Of a stretch of 64,000 nucleotides of DNA, positions 1 through 6,996 are shown one piece after another. Numbering within the stretch: the stretch's first letter is position 1; each line of letters begins with the position of its first letter. The stretch is from Candidatus Aenigmatarchaeota archaeon (GTDB lineage: Archaea; Aenigmatarchaeota; Aenigmatarchaeia; CG10238-14): the NCBI GenBank assembly GCA_017610225.1, contig JAFCCM010000001.1, forward strand, positions 1 through 64,000, read 5' to 3'. The notes under the pieces are model-generated. The model had not been told where the DNA came from, searched no databases, and saw nothing but the letters and a program-made list of their open reading frames with translations. Made by a program: the position numbers and the translations under genes.

Positions 1-78
1 TTTTTTTCTCTGCTCTAATGATGGTTTGATTTCTTTCAGAACTTCTTTCAAAATTTCTCTAGTTTTTTGTGATGGCAT
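1..78 (-). CDS. N-terminal fragment of a protein, possibly the archaeal CCA-adding enzyme
   Basis: An open frame starts at the ATG whose complement is at 76-78 and runs off the left edge with 26 codons visible. The peptide begins MPSQKTREILKEVLKEIKPS and continues with charged residues. Archaeal tRNA CCA nucleotidyltransferases open with a similar amphipathic helix ending in a 'KP(S/D)xEERKK' stretch, so this is a possible match, but the catalytic region is outside the window. A TATA-like CTTTATAC on the minus strand near 104-111 lies about 27 nt upstream, consistent with a leaderless transcript. Confidence 0.4.
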   Translation of the reverse strand, partial: MPSQKTREILKEVLKEIKPSLEQRKK

Positions 79-122
79 ATGTTATATTATTGTTAGTTTT
101 TGTATAAAGGTTTTTATTTTAC

Positions 123-329
123 TTATTTTCGAATTTTGGAATAATAGAGTATCTGGAAAATTACTGAAATGACGAGAATTATAGTCCATAAAAAAATTTT
201 TGAGTAACTGTTAGATCTGAAGCATCCTATAATAAAAAAAGTTGCTATTAAATCAAGTACAAGAAATAATCCATTTACTATCTTTTCTTCTATGAATAAC
301 ATAATTCTTTTCTTTCTATTTTTCTTCAT
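123..329 (-). CDS. small membrane protein, two predicted TM helices, unknown
   Basis: The frame encodes 68 residues with a basic N-terminus (MKKNRKKR) and two hydrophobic stretches at about 19-36 and 46-61. An in-frame stop lies just upstream of the ATG, which fixes the start. A CTTTATAC-type TATA element lies about 50 nt upstream (near 384), nearly identical to the one before the left-edge gene. No family recognised. Coding status is uncertain because the gene is short and AT-rich. Confidence 0.4.
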   Translation of the reverse strand: MKKNRKKRIMLFIEEKIVNGLFLVLDLIATFFIIGCFRSNSYSKIFLWTIILVISVIFQILYYSKIRK

Positions 330-491
330 AACTTAAATTTGACATTCCAATTATAAAATCCTTTAATTATTGTTGTTTTTTGTATAAAGAGTTTAGTTTT
401 GGAAAAATTATTTTAGATTTTCTGATAATTAGAATCTGAGAGAATCTTTTTATTTAATAATTGTTATAAGGAAGAAATCGTAATATTGAAT

Positions 492-938
492 ATGGAAAGA
501 ACATATATACCTTTGATTTTGATATTAATTTTATCTTTTAATCCCATTAACGCATCTATGGAACCATTTCAACCTTTTTGTGAAAATCAAGGTTATGAGG
601 TTGTGTCAGAAAAAAATGATTATTATTGTCTTTTCGACGATGGGAATAAATGTCAACTGTTGGAGTTTTACGATGGTGAATGTGGATCTGGATATATAAA
701 AGAATTTCCTTGTAAAAAGTTGGGTGAATATGTTTTTCCTCAGTTTGAAGAATGTTGTGAAGGTAAACCTTATATACATCCATTTCATGGAGGTCAAAAA
801 ACTTGTCAACCATTACACAAGAGATTAATTGGAAGTTTGAAGTATAATTTAATCCTTAACCCCATTATTCATGTATTGGGATTGTTTACCATTTTCCTAT
901 TGATTTTAATAATTGTTAAAAAAAGAAGAAAAAAATAG
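492..938 (+). CDS. DUF333-like Cys-rich extracytoplasmic domain with C-terminal membrane anchor
   Basis: This 148-residue protein starts with a signal peptide (about residues 1-20). A Cys-containing segment follows the DUF333 pattern (PFCENQGY...YCLFDDGNKCQLLEFYDGECG), then comes a second Cys cluster (PCKK...ECCEG). It ends in a TM helix (about 122-142) and a KKRRKK stop-transfer tail. DUF333 domains are usually secreted and of unknown function; here the domain is anchored facing outward. A TTG six bases upstream (486) is an alternative start. A TATA-like TTTTTATTTAA at 446-456 points to a very short leader. Confidence 0.7.
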   Translation: MERTYIPLILILILSFNPINASMEPFQPFCENQGYEVVSEKNDYYCLFDDGNKCQLLEFYDGECGSGYIKEFPCKKLGEYVFPQFEECCEGKPYIHPFHGGQKTCQPLHKRLIGSLKYNLILNPIIHVLGLFTIFLLILIIVKKRRKK

Positions 939-958
939 TTAAATACAATTCTTCCTAA

Positions 959-2524
959 CTAAAAAATTTTCGACATATAAACTCCATCCAATTTATAACT
1001 AAACCTACTGTAATATTTCCTCACTCCAACACCAGAAATAACAACTACCCTTTTCATTCCGAATTCTTTTTTAGCAATTCTCTCAGATTCTTTCAGTAAT
1101 TTCTTACCAAAACCTTTATGTTGCCACGCACTTTCTTTTTTCTTTCCAATCTTAACAGCAGAACCATACACATGAAGTTCACGAATTATTCCTGTCTTCT
1201 CATCAATCTCTGGTCTAAATGGTTTACTAGGAATTCTTAATCTGATAAATCCAAACAAAACATCATTCTCAACATCTTCTAGACTAAGAAATATCTCCTT
1301 ACCATTAGAAGCATCATAATCTACTCGACAAAGTTTAATCTTATCTGGATTTGGAGTTACTCCTTTAGCCATTTTATGCCCAACTTCTCGATATCTAATC
1401 TCTTGAATTCTCACTTTATTTTTCTCACATTCTTTCTCAACAAATTCCCTAAGATTACTTTTTTTAATCCCAGCAGCAACTTTATCAGTAGGAATATCTC
1501 TTTGTACACGAATGACCCGGCAATACTTGGGAATATATTTCATTGCTTCAGAAATCAGTTTAACTCCTTCTTCTGTGGTTAAGGGTTTATATTCATTTTT
1601 TTTCCAAAGATCATATAATTCAGTATCTGGCATCACCAGTGCAGGATAAATCTTGAGAGAATCTGGTTTAAATCTATCATCTGAAAAAATAGTCTTAAAC
1701 TGCTCTAAATCCTTGTTTAAATCAACAAACAGACCAGGCATCATGTGATAAGTCACTTTCAGACCACTATCTTTAGCAAGTTTAGTTGATTTTACAATAG
1801 CATCAACCCCATGACCACGTTTAACTTTTTCAAGAACCTCAGGATAAACTGACTGTACACCAATTTCCACCCTAGTAACTCCTAACCTAAACATCTGGTT
1901 AATATGTTCTTCATAACAGTAGTCTGCACGGGTTTCGATTGTCATTCCCACACACCTATGCTTAGCAGATTCGTTCAGCTTTTGAGATTCTAACAAGGTT
2001 TTACTTTCTTTTCCGTTAAGAGCGTCGAAAATACGTTTAACAAACCAGTTTTGATAGTCTTTTTCTAATGCTAAGAATGTTCCTCCAATAATTATTACTT
2101 CTATTTTGTTAGAAGAATGTCCTGTTAACTTGTATTGATTTAATCTATCCTTAGTTTGTAAAAATGGGTTATAATCGTTCCTTATACCTCTTTGAATGGC
2201 AGGTTCCATTCCAGTGTAACTCTGAGGCGCGTTTGATCCTCGAGGACAGTAGATACAATTACCTGGGCAATCAGCAGGTTTGACTACTACTGTTATTACA
2301 GAGACCCCAGAAATCGACCTAGAAGGCTTGGTTTGCAGGTATTTTTTCAGTTTTTTCCTTTCTTCTTCATTACAAGTTCTTAGAATTTCAACTTTGTTAG
2401 GAATATCTCTTAGATTATGCCTTTTAGCGACTTTTTTCGATGTTTTATCTATTATTTTATCGTCTAGGTAATCTAAAATCATTAATTCCTTGATTATTTC
2501 CTCACATATACCTTTTTTTATCAT
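959..2524 (-). CDS. elp3: Elp3-type tRNA uridine(34) acetyltransferase/radical SAM enzyme
   Basis: The 521-residue protein has the Elp3 architecture. A radical-SAM domain carries CPGNCIYC (Cys86, Cys90, Cys93) for the 4Fe-4S cluster. A C-terminal GNAT acetyltransferase domain (about 370-521) includes the acetyl-CoA loop region HKGFGKKLL. Family members add a carboxymethyl group to U34 of tRNAs read by split codon boxes, using acetyl-CoA and SAM; archaea do this with Elp3 alone. The ATG at 2524 follows a purine-rich AGAGGAAAGG site. It lies near other apparent U34-modifying genes on the same strand. Length and both domains look complete. Confidence 0.95.
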   Translation of the reverse strand: MIKKGICEEIIKELMILDYLDDKIIDKTSKKVAKRHNLRDIPNKVEILRTCNEEERKKLKKYLQTKPSRSISGVSVITVVVKPADCPGNCIYCPRGSNAPQSYTGMEPAIQRGIRNDYNPFLQTKDRLNQYKLTGHSSNKIEVIIIGGTFLALEKDYQNWFVKRIFDALNGKESKTLLESQKLNESAKHRCVGMTIETRADYCYEEHINQMFRLGVTRVEIGVQSVYPEVLEKVKRGHGVDAIVKSTKLAKDSGLKVTYHMMPGLFVDLNKDLEQFKTIFSDDRFKPDSLKIYPALVMPDTELYDLWKKNEYKPLTTEEGVKLISEAMKYIPKYCRVIRVQRDIPTDKVAAGIKKSNLREFVEKECEKNKVRIQEIRYREVGHKMAKGVTPNPDKIKLCRVDYDASNGKEIFLSLEDVENDVLFGFIRLRIPSKPFRPEIDEKTGIIRELHVYGSAVKIGKKKESAWQHKGFGKKLLKESERIAKKEFGMKRVVVISGVGVRKYYSRFSYKLDGVYMSKIF

Positions 2525-2552
2525 TTCCTTTCCTCTTATTTCTCCTTTGATA

Positions 2553-2579
2553 GTAGTAACATATATATACCAGTACTAC
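2553..2579. promoter_or_regulatory. inverted repeat around a TATA element in the elp3/sORF divergent promoter
   Basis: GTAGTA (2553-2558) and TACTAC (2574-2579) flank ATATATATA (2561-2569) in the 74-bp region between the divergent starts of elp3 (2524) and the 55-residue ORF (2599). The repeat is perfect over 6 bp. It could be an operator controlling both promoters; this is inferred from position only. Confidence 0.3.
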
Positions 2580-2598
2580 CATATAGTAACAGATTTAT

Positions 2599-2766
2599 AT
2601 GAACGGTCAAACATACCATCAACTTCGATTCTATCAAGAAGAATTATTTGAAGCCAAGAATAAATTGTTTAATGCAAAAAATGTCAAGCAACTCAAATTT
2701 TTGCAAGACAGAATCAAATTTTTAGTGTCTCAAATCGAGACAATTCAAACTCAAAGAGCCCGTTAA
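2599..2766 (+). CDS. small helical protein, 55 aa, unknown
   Basis: ATG at 2599 to TAA at 2764-2766 gives 55 residues, beginning MNGQTYHQLRFYQEELFEAK and ending IQTQRAR. It is rich in Gln, Lys, Phe and Leu and looks like one or two amphipathic helices or a short coiled coil. It is divergent from elp3 and convergent with the PP-loop gene, whose stop it overlaps by 4 bp. A TATA-like stretch (ATATATATA) is 30-38 nt upstream, suggesting a near-leaderless message. No family recognised. The tight fit between two functionally linked genes supports it being real. Confidence 0.55.
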   Translation: MNGQTYHQLRFYQEELFEAKNKLFNAKNVKQLKFLQDRIKFLVSQIETIQTQRAR

Positions 2767-3683
2767 CATAGTACACCCCCAAGTACTTCGCAGGTTTTAC
2801 AAATTTTTTTGCTTGCGGGCTCTTGACACTTTTCACATAATCTTATGCTTTCTTTCTTGAATTGTTTTTCAACATAAGGTTTAAGTTTAATTGCACTTTC
2901 TAGTAGACTATGTTTAATCCCAGGGGAATTTTTTTCTAGTATGTTAAGAAATTGAATTGTATCTCCTCTAAATGTATTAAATTCTCTGTAGGGACATTTT
3001 TTAGAAGAGTATTTTATTTTGTTAATTTTTGCGAATAAACTCACTTCATCTTCTGGTATGTTAATCAATGGTTTAATTCGAGGAACAAACTTAGAATTTT
3101 TATTAATCATTGGCATTGCTCCTACTCTTACTAATCTCATCATGTCGCCTTTGAGTATGTTCATTAGGATGCTTTGACATTCATCGTCGAGATTATGACC
3201 AGTTACCACTTTTTTACAACCAAGTTCTCTCACTTTTTTATTGATTAAGTATCTTCTTAGGACACCACATATTTCACAATAACTTGATTTTGGATTATTT
3301 TTAATTACTTCTTTAACATTTTTTCCAAACTCCTCTTTGAATGAGAATACATAGTGTTTCACTTTAAGGTCTTTACATAGTTGTTTTGAAAATGGGATAC
3401 AATATTTAGTTATATAATCAATGCCTGGATCAATTGTTATCGAGATTATTTCAACATTAGGATTATTTTTGAATATTTTTTTTAACAAGTAAAGTATTGT
3501 CGAACTGTCTTTACCACCAGACAATGCTACTGCTATCTTGTCTTTTTTGTCAATTAGATTATTTTCTCGAATAGTTTTTCTCACTTTTTTTTCTATGCTT
3601 CTGGTAAAGTGATCTTCACAATAATAATGACCTTCATTTTTTCGAAAGTAGATAGATTTTTTGTTGCAGAATGAGCATTTCAT
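2763..3683 (-). CDS. ncsA: PP-loop tRNA 2-thiolation enzyme (NcsA/Ncs6/CTU1, TtuA-like)
   Basis: The 306-residue protein has an N-terminal zinc-binding segment (Cys3, Cys6, Cys22, His25) and the ATP-binding PP-loop SGGKDSS (55-61). The conserved CEICG pair and a later Cys (CPYRE) bind a 4Fe-4S cluster in this family, and a C-terminal zinc ribbon (CEKCQ...CKTC) follows. Homologues adenylate U34 (NcsA/CTU1) or U54 (TtuA) and exchange oxygen for sulfur. The Elp3 and Trm9-like neighbours favour a U34 (s2U34) role over U54. The start ATG overlaps the stop of the upstream Nudix gene by one base, indicating translational coupling. Confidence 0.88.
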   Translation of the reverse strand: MKCSFCNKKSIYFRKNEGHYYCEDHFTRSIEKKVRKTIRENNLIDKKDKIAVALSGGKDSSTILYLLKKIFKNNPNVEIISITIDPGIDYITKYCIPFSKQLCKDLKVKHYVFSFKEEFGKNVKEVIKNNPKSSYCEICGVLRRYLINKKVRELGCKKVVTGHNLDDECQSILMNILKGDMMRLVRVGAMPMINKNSKFVPRIKPLINIPEDEVSLFAKINKIKYSSKKCPYREFNTFRGDTIQFLNILEKNSPGIKHSLLESAIKLKPYVEKQFKKESIRLCEKCQEPASKKICKTCEVLGGVLC

Positions 3684-4063
3684 TAAAACTCACCTTTCTG
3701 GTGAAATAATTCTACTAGATGTTTTGAATCTGGTGAAAGAGGTAATTTTTTACAATCTTTGTAATCATACCATCCTATAGTTTTTACTTCATTTTTTGGT
3801 TTGGGTTTTGACAGTAGTTTCACTCTATAATTAAACATAGTGTATTTCACTCCTTTGTAAACTCTCATAAAAGTATCAATAAAATTAATCACTTCGATTT
3901 CACAATCTATTTCTTCCTTCATTTCTCTTTTTAGAGCTTCTTGAAATGTTTCGTTATCTTTGAGTTTTCCACCAGGAATTTTATATTCATTATCATCATC
4001 AAATGTAAGGAGTATTTTTTTATTTTCTAGCACAAATCCAACTACTACAGGTTTTAATTCCAT
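3683..4063 (-). CDS. Nudix hydrolase
   Basis: The protein is about 126 residues with a Nudix box GGKLKDNETFQEALKREMKE-E fitting GX5EX7REUXEE. I chose the second ATG (4063) because GGTGAT lies just before it; an ATG at 4081 would overlap the methyltransferase gene further. Nudix enzymes hydrolyse nucleoside diphosphates linked to another moiety; the substrate cannot be told from sequence. It sits between the Trm9-like and PP-loop genes in an overlapping operon. Confidence 0.85.
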   Translation of the reverse strand: MELKPVVVGFVLENKKILLTFDDDNEYKIPGGKLKDNETFQEALKREMKEEIDCEIEVINFIDTFMRVYKGVKYTMFNYRVKLLSKPKPKNEVKTIGWYDYKDCKKLPLSPDSKHLVELFHQKGEF

Positions 4064-4701
4064 CCTATCACCCAAAACCATATTCCACCGTGTTTGTCTT
4101 TAGTCGTTTTTTCTATTTTTAAACCTATTTGTTTCAATTCCTTTCCCATTTCTCTCTTTGTGTAAAGGTGATAGAATCTTTTATGTTTTTTTCCGTGATA
4201 GTTCCAGTCAACATAGACGTTAGGATATTTTCCGAAGAAGTAATTTTTTATTAGGTCCCAGATGAATTTTCTTTGCCAGCGATTCCAGATACTTAGTATC
4301 ATTTTGAAATCTTTTTTTCCAATTCCTTTGATTTTCTTTAATGATTCTACTCTTTCTTTTTTTGTTCTCAAGTGTGATATAGTTGAAGTGTAAATAATTG
4401 TTGAAGCAATATTATTTTTTATTGGTAATTGTGTGACTTCTCCGATAATGAGATTTACTTTCATTCCTTTCTTTTTACAATATTTTTTTGCTTCACGAAT
4501 CATGCCTTTTGAAAAATCTATTCCCACACAAGGATTTTTTTTGAATGGAAGAAGATTCCTACAGTTTCCGCAGGCTACATCAACAACTAAACCTTCACTT
4601 GTAGTTTTTGAAAATTCCTTTACTTCTGGGTAAGGCCATGCTCTAACATTAGTCCATGAATCTGCTAGTGTGTCCCATGTTTTTTGAAGATATTTGTCCA
4701 T
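4054..4701 (-). CDS. SAM-dependent methyltransferase, Trm9-like
   Basis: A class I methyltransferase with SAM motif I VVDVACGNCRNL (about 44-55 from the upstream Met), an acidic GIDFS strand end, and Trm9/ALKBH8-type signatures: DTLADSWTNVRAWPYPEV near the N-terminus, HLRTKKERVESL in the middle, and VDW...RFYHLYTKREM near the C-terminus. Yeast Trm9 methylesterifies cm5U34, the Elp3 product, to mcm5U34. The usual PGG after the middle helix is replaced by IGKKD. I prefer the ATG at 4701, preceded by GAAGTGA; an ATG at 4716 overlaps the upstream gene by 10 nt. The Trm9 call is motif-based and fits its neighbours. Confidence 0.72.
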   Translation of the reverse strand: MDKYLQKTWDTLADSWTNVRAWPYPEVKEFSKTTSEGLVVDVACGNCRNLLPFKKNPCVGIDFSKGMIREAKKYCKKKGMKVNLIIGEVTQLPIKNNIASTIIYTSTISHLRTKKERVESLKKIKGIGKKDFKMILSIWNRWQRKFIWDLIKNYFFGKYPNVYVDWNYHGKKHKRFYHLYTKREMGKELKQIGLKIEKTTKDKHGGIWFWVIGWN

Positions 4702-4706
4702 GAATT

Positions 4707-5615
4707 TCACTTCCATTTAACATGGTCTTTCTCCCCTATTAACCCACCACTTAGGATTCTGAATTTTTTCCTTTTGTTCCATATACTTTTTAGTTCGTCA
4801 AAATTCTTATCAGGTTTAATCATTATTTCTGCCAGTTGATCAATTTCTTGTAAATCTTTTTCATTTATCTTGTCAAATCTATTTTTAATGTGATTTGGTA
4901 TTTGTACATACAAGACTTCATTGTTCATTAAGCTGTGAAAATCATAAAAAACCGTCCATGAAGCAGGCATTAATCCTTTAGATCCACACGCGTTAATAAT
5001 ATTGTTCTCATTCAATTTTCCTTCTCTTATTCCAATCCATGTGTTGGCAGCCCAATCAAATTTATTTTTTGGAACATCAAATGGATCAAATCCTACGTCT
5101 TCCAGACTTCCATCAACATCTATTGTAATCCATCTTTTTTGAACCTTATTCCAGTATTGATTTATCCAGTGGTCTCCACTCCCAGAAAATTGAGGAAAAT
5201 AAGGAGCAAATCCGGATCTTACCCTACAAGGAATACCTTTACTTTTCAGAATTGAAGCCATTAGAATAGAGACATATCTACAGGTAACAATAATTCTGTT
5301 TTCGGTAGCACGATCTGGTACAAATCCCCTATCATCTAATCTAATGAGTTCTGATATCATCGCAGAAGTTGTTGACAAAATATCATCCTCACATCTCAAT
5401 CTCCACCAAGGAACTTTATTCATATCTCCATATCTCAAATCAGTATTAGAACCAGTATTCCCATTCCTTAAAGTTACTCTATGAATAATTTGTTTTCTTA
5501 TTAATGAACCAATTTTTCTGATATCGTCAGGAAGACCTTGAAGCATTTTTTTGTAACAACCAGGGTTAGTGAATGTACTGAATTGAAGATAATGGTCTAT
5601 AATTTCTTTTTTCAT
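4707..5615 (-). CDS. transglutaminase-like cysteine protein (cytoplasmic)
   Basis: This 302-residue protein has a transglutaminase-like core: Cys112 in TCRYVSILMASILKSKGIPC, His149 in GDHW and Asp166 in ITIDVDG form the expected Cys-His-Asp triad. There is no signal peptide, so it should act in the cytoplasm, perhaps as a peptidase or amidase. It is the first gene after tRNA-Gln and its stop abuts the Trm9-like start, placing it in the U34-modification operon. Its substrate is unknown. Confidence 0.72.
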   Translation of the reverse strand: MKKEIIDHYLQFSTFTNPGCYKKMLQGLPDDIRKIGSLIRKQIIHRVTLRNGNTGSNTDLRYGDMNKVPWWRLRCEDDILSTTSAMISELIRLDDRGFVPDRATENRIIVTCRYVSILMASILKSKGIPCRVRSGFAPYFPQFSGSGDHWINQYWNKVQKRWITIDVDGSLEDVGFDPFDVPKNKFDWAANTWIGIREGKLNENNIINACGSKGLMPASWTVFYDFHSLMNNEVLYVQIPNHIKNRFDKINEKDLQEIDQLAEIMIKPDKNFDELKSIWNKRKKFRILSGGLIGEKDHVKWK

Positions 5616-5635
5616 GGAGTTTACCTTTGCAAAAA

Positions 5636-5708
5636 TAGTCCCGGACGGATTCGAACCGCCGTCAAGAGCTCCAAAGGCTCCTATGCTTGACCACTACACC
5701 ACGGGACT
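5636..5708 (-). tRNA. tRNA-Gln(UUG)
   Basis: On the minus strand the acceptor AGTCCCG pairs perfectly with CGGGACT. The T-loop is TTCGAAT. The anticodon stem GGAGC/GCTCT closes the loop CTTTGGA, giving anticodon TTG. The discriminator is A and CCA is not encoded. It has no intron and ends 20 nt upstream of the transglutaminase-like gene on the same strand. U34 of this tRNA is a standard target of the Elp3/Trm9/thiolase pathway. Confidence 0.95.
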
Positions 5709-5743
5709 GTTAAGTAACAATTAGGAATAAGAAGAATTAAAAT

Positions 5744-6082
5744 TTAAGCATTTCTACCTTCTCGTTCTTTGAGTGATTTTTCCTTCTTTTTTCTCACTTG
5801 TCTCTCCAGATTTGATTCTACTTCGTCAACTAATACCAGTATTTCCCAACCTTGTTTCTGAGATCTAAAATTCCCTTCAGTTGTATTGAGTGACATGACT
5901 AATTCATGCAGATCTTTTCCCCCGTCTTTTTTGAATGTATCTACCACAAGTTTAAAATCCTGAATTTTTTCTGTACCAAACATTTTACCATATTTATCTG
6001 CTAATGGCATCATTTTTTCTTTGACTTCTTCTATCGTTTCATTATCAAAATTATCAAATCCTACTAATTCAATTGTTTTCAT
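5744..6082 (-). CDS. small protein resembling a ribosome-associated S30AE/HPF-type domain
   Basis: The protein is about 112 residues. The pattern IELVGFDNFDNETIEEV, a central VVDTFKKDG, then GWEILVLVDEVESNLERQVRKKKEK resembles the beta-alpha fold and basic C-terminal helix of hibernation-promoting factors. Similarity is weak and by eye. The ATG at 6082 follows GAGGTG with good spacing; a GTG at 6088 is the alternative. It is divergent from the YbaK gene. Confidence 0.45.
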   Translation of the reverse strand: MKTIELVGFDNFDNETIEEVKEKMMPLADKYGKMFGTEKIQDFKLVVDTFKKDGGKDLHELVMSLNTTEGNFRSQKQGWEILVLVDEVESNLERQVRKKKEKSLKEREGRNA

Positions 6083-6146
6083 TAACACACCTCAAAAATT
6101 AATTAACTTTTTTAACATTTATTTTCATAAATATTTAGAGATTAGT

Positions 6147-6608
6147 ATGTTCAATGATAAAGTTCTCAGAAAATATCTTGACGATCATCAAGTATGGTAT
6201 AAAATTCATGAAAAAGAATCAACAGTCCACACAGCAGATGCAGCAGCAAAAACTGGAATTCCTCTTGAAAGAATAACAAAGTCACTTGTTTGTCTTGCTG
6301 GTGATAAAGCAATTGTTGCTATAATTACTGGAAATGAGAGATTAGATACAAAAAAACTTGCAAAAATAATTGGAGTTAAAAAAATAAGGATTTGTCCTTC
6401 TGATGATGCTCATAGATTTAGTGGTTATGACCCTGGTGCTACTCCTCCTTGTTGTTATAGAAAAATTAACAAAGTTATTGTTGATAAAAAAGTTTTAGAT
6501 ATGGAAACTACTTTTGGTGGTGGGGGAACGAATAAGTCTTTGTTAGAGATTAAACCTGAAGATATTGTTAAGTTGAATGATGCTTTGGTTGAGGATATTG
6601 TTCAGTGA
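6147..6608 (+). CDS. YbaK/ProX-type aminoacyl-tRNA deacylase
   Basis: The 153-residue protein has the YbaK/EbsC fold signature: STVHTADAAAKTGIPLERITKSLVCLAGDKAIVAI with the conserved Lys, and a late GGGGTNKSLLEIKPEDI. Family members hydrolyse misacylated tRNA (Cys-tRNAPro or Ala-tRNAPro) in trans. The ATG at 6147 is chosen because a longer frame upstream would overlap the divergent gene. A TATA-like TAAATATT lies just upstream. Confidence 0.85.
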   Translation: MFNDKVLRKYLDDHQVWYKIHEKESTVHTADAAAKTGIPLERITKSLVCLAGDKAIVAIITGNERLDTKKLAKIIGVKKIRICPSDDAHRFSGYDPGATPPCCYRKINKVIVDKKVLDMETTFGGGGTNKSLLEIKPEDIVKLNDALVEDIVQ

Positions 6609-6698
6609 CAATTCCAAAACATATTTATACCTAAACAACCAAAAACTCCTAGTGATGGAAGTGTCAGGTGAATATCGGACAAGGGGAATGTAAAACAT

Positions 6699-6959
6699 TT
6701 GTCTATTTCTAGCTACAAAGACCTTAAAAAAATCTCACCGAAAGTAAAAGTTATACACTTCAGAAAATTTGCTAGTGAAAGATTAGTTAAGTGGATTCTG
6801 AAAAATCATTCACAGATCAAAAAATTCTCTTTTTCAAACTATGTTTATTCTAGGTCAGAGTCTAGTATTTTTGATTTAATTAAAGAAAAAAATGTTGAGG
6901 TGGAAGTTAGAAATAGAAGTGCAGGTAGACCAAATCTGCTTGAGGCAATTAGATTATAA
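6699..6959 (+). CDS. unknown basic small protein
   Basis: The frame encodes 86 residues from a TTG start and is rich in Lys, Ser and Arg. No ATG is available in frame; an AGGGG motif (6682-6686) about 12 nt upstream could serve as ribosome binding site. The TATA box ATTTATAC at about 6622-6629 predicts a start of transcription near 6652, so the message has a leader of about 45 nt. It ends 37 nt before thrS. No family recognised. Confidence 0.5.
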   Translation: MSISSYKDLKKISPKVKVIHFRKFASERLVKWILKNHSQIKKFSFSNYVYSRSESSIFDLIKEKNVEVEVRNRSAGRPNLLEAIRL

Positions 6960-6996
6960 TTTAAGTATAATCAGGAAATAATTAAGAGGTGTTGAT

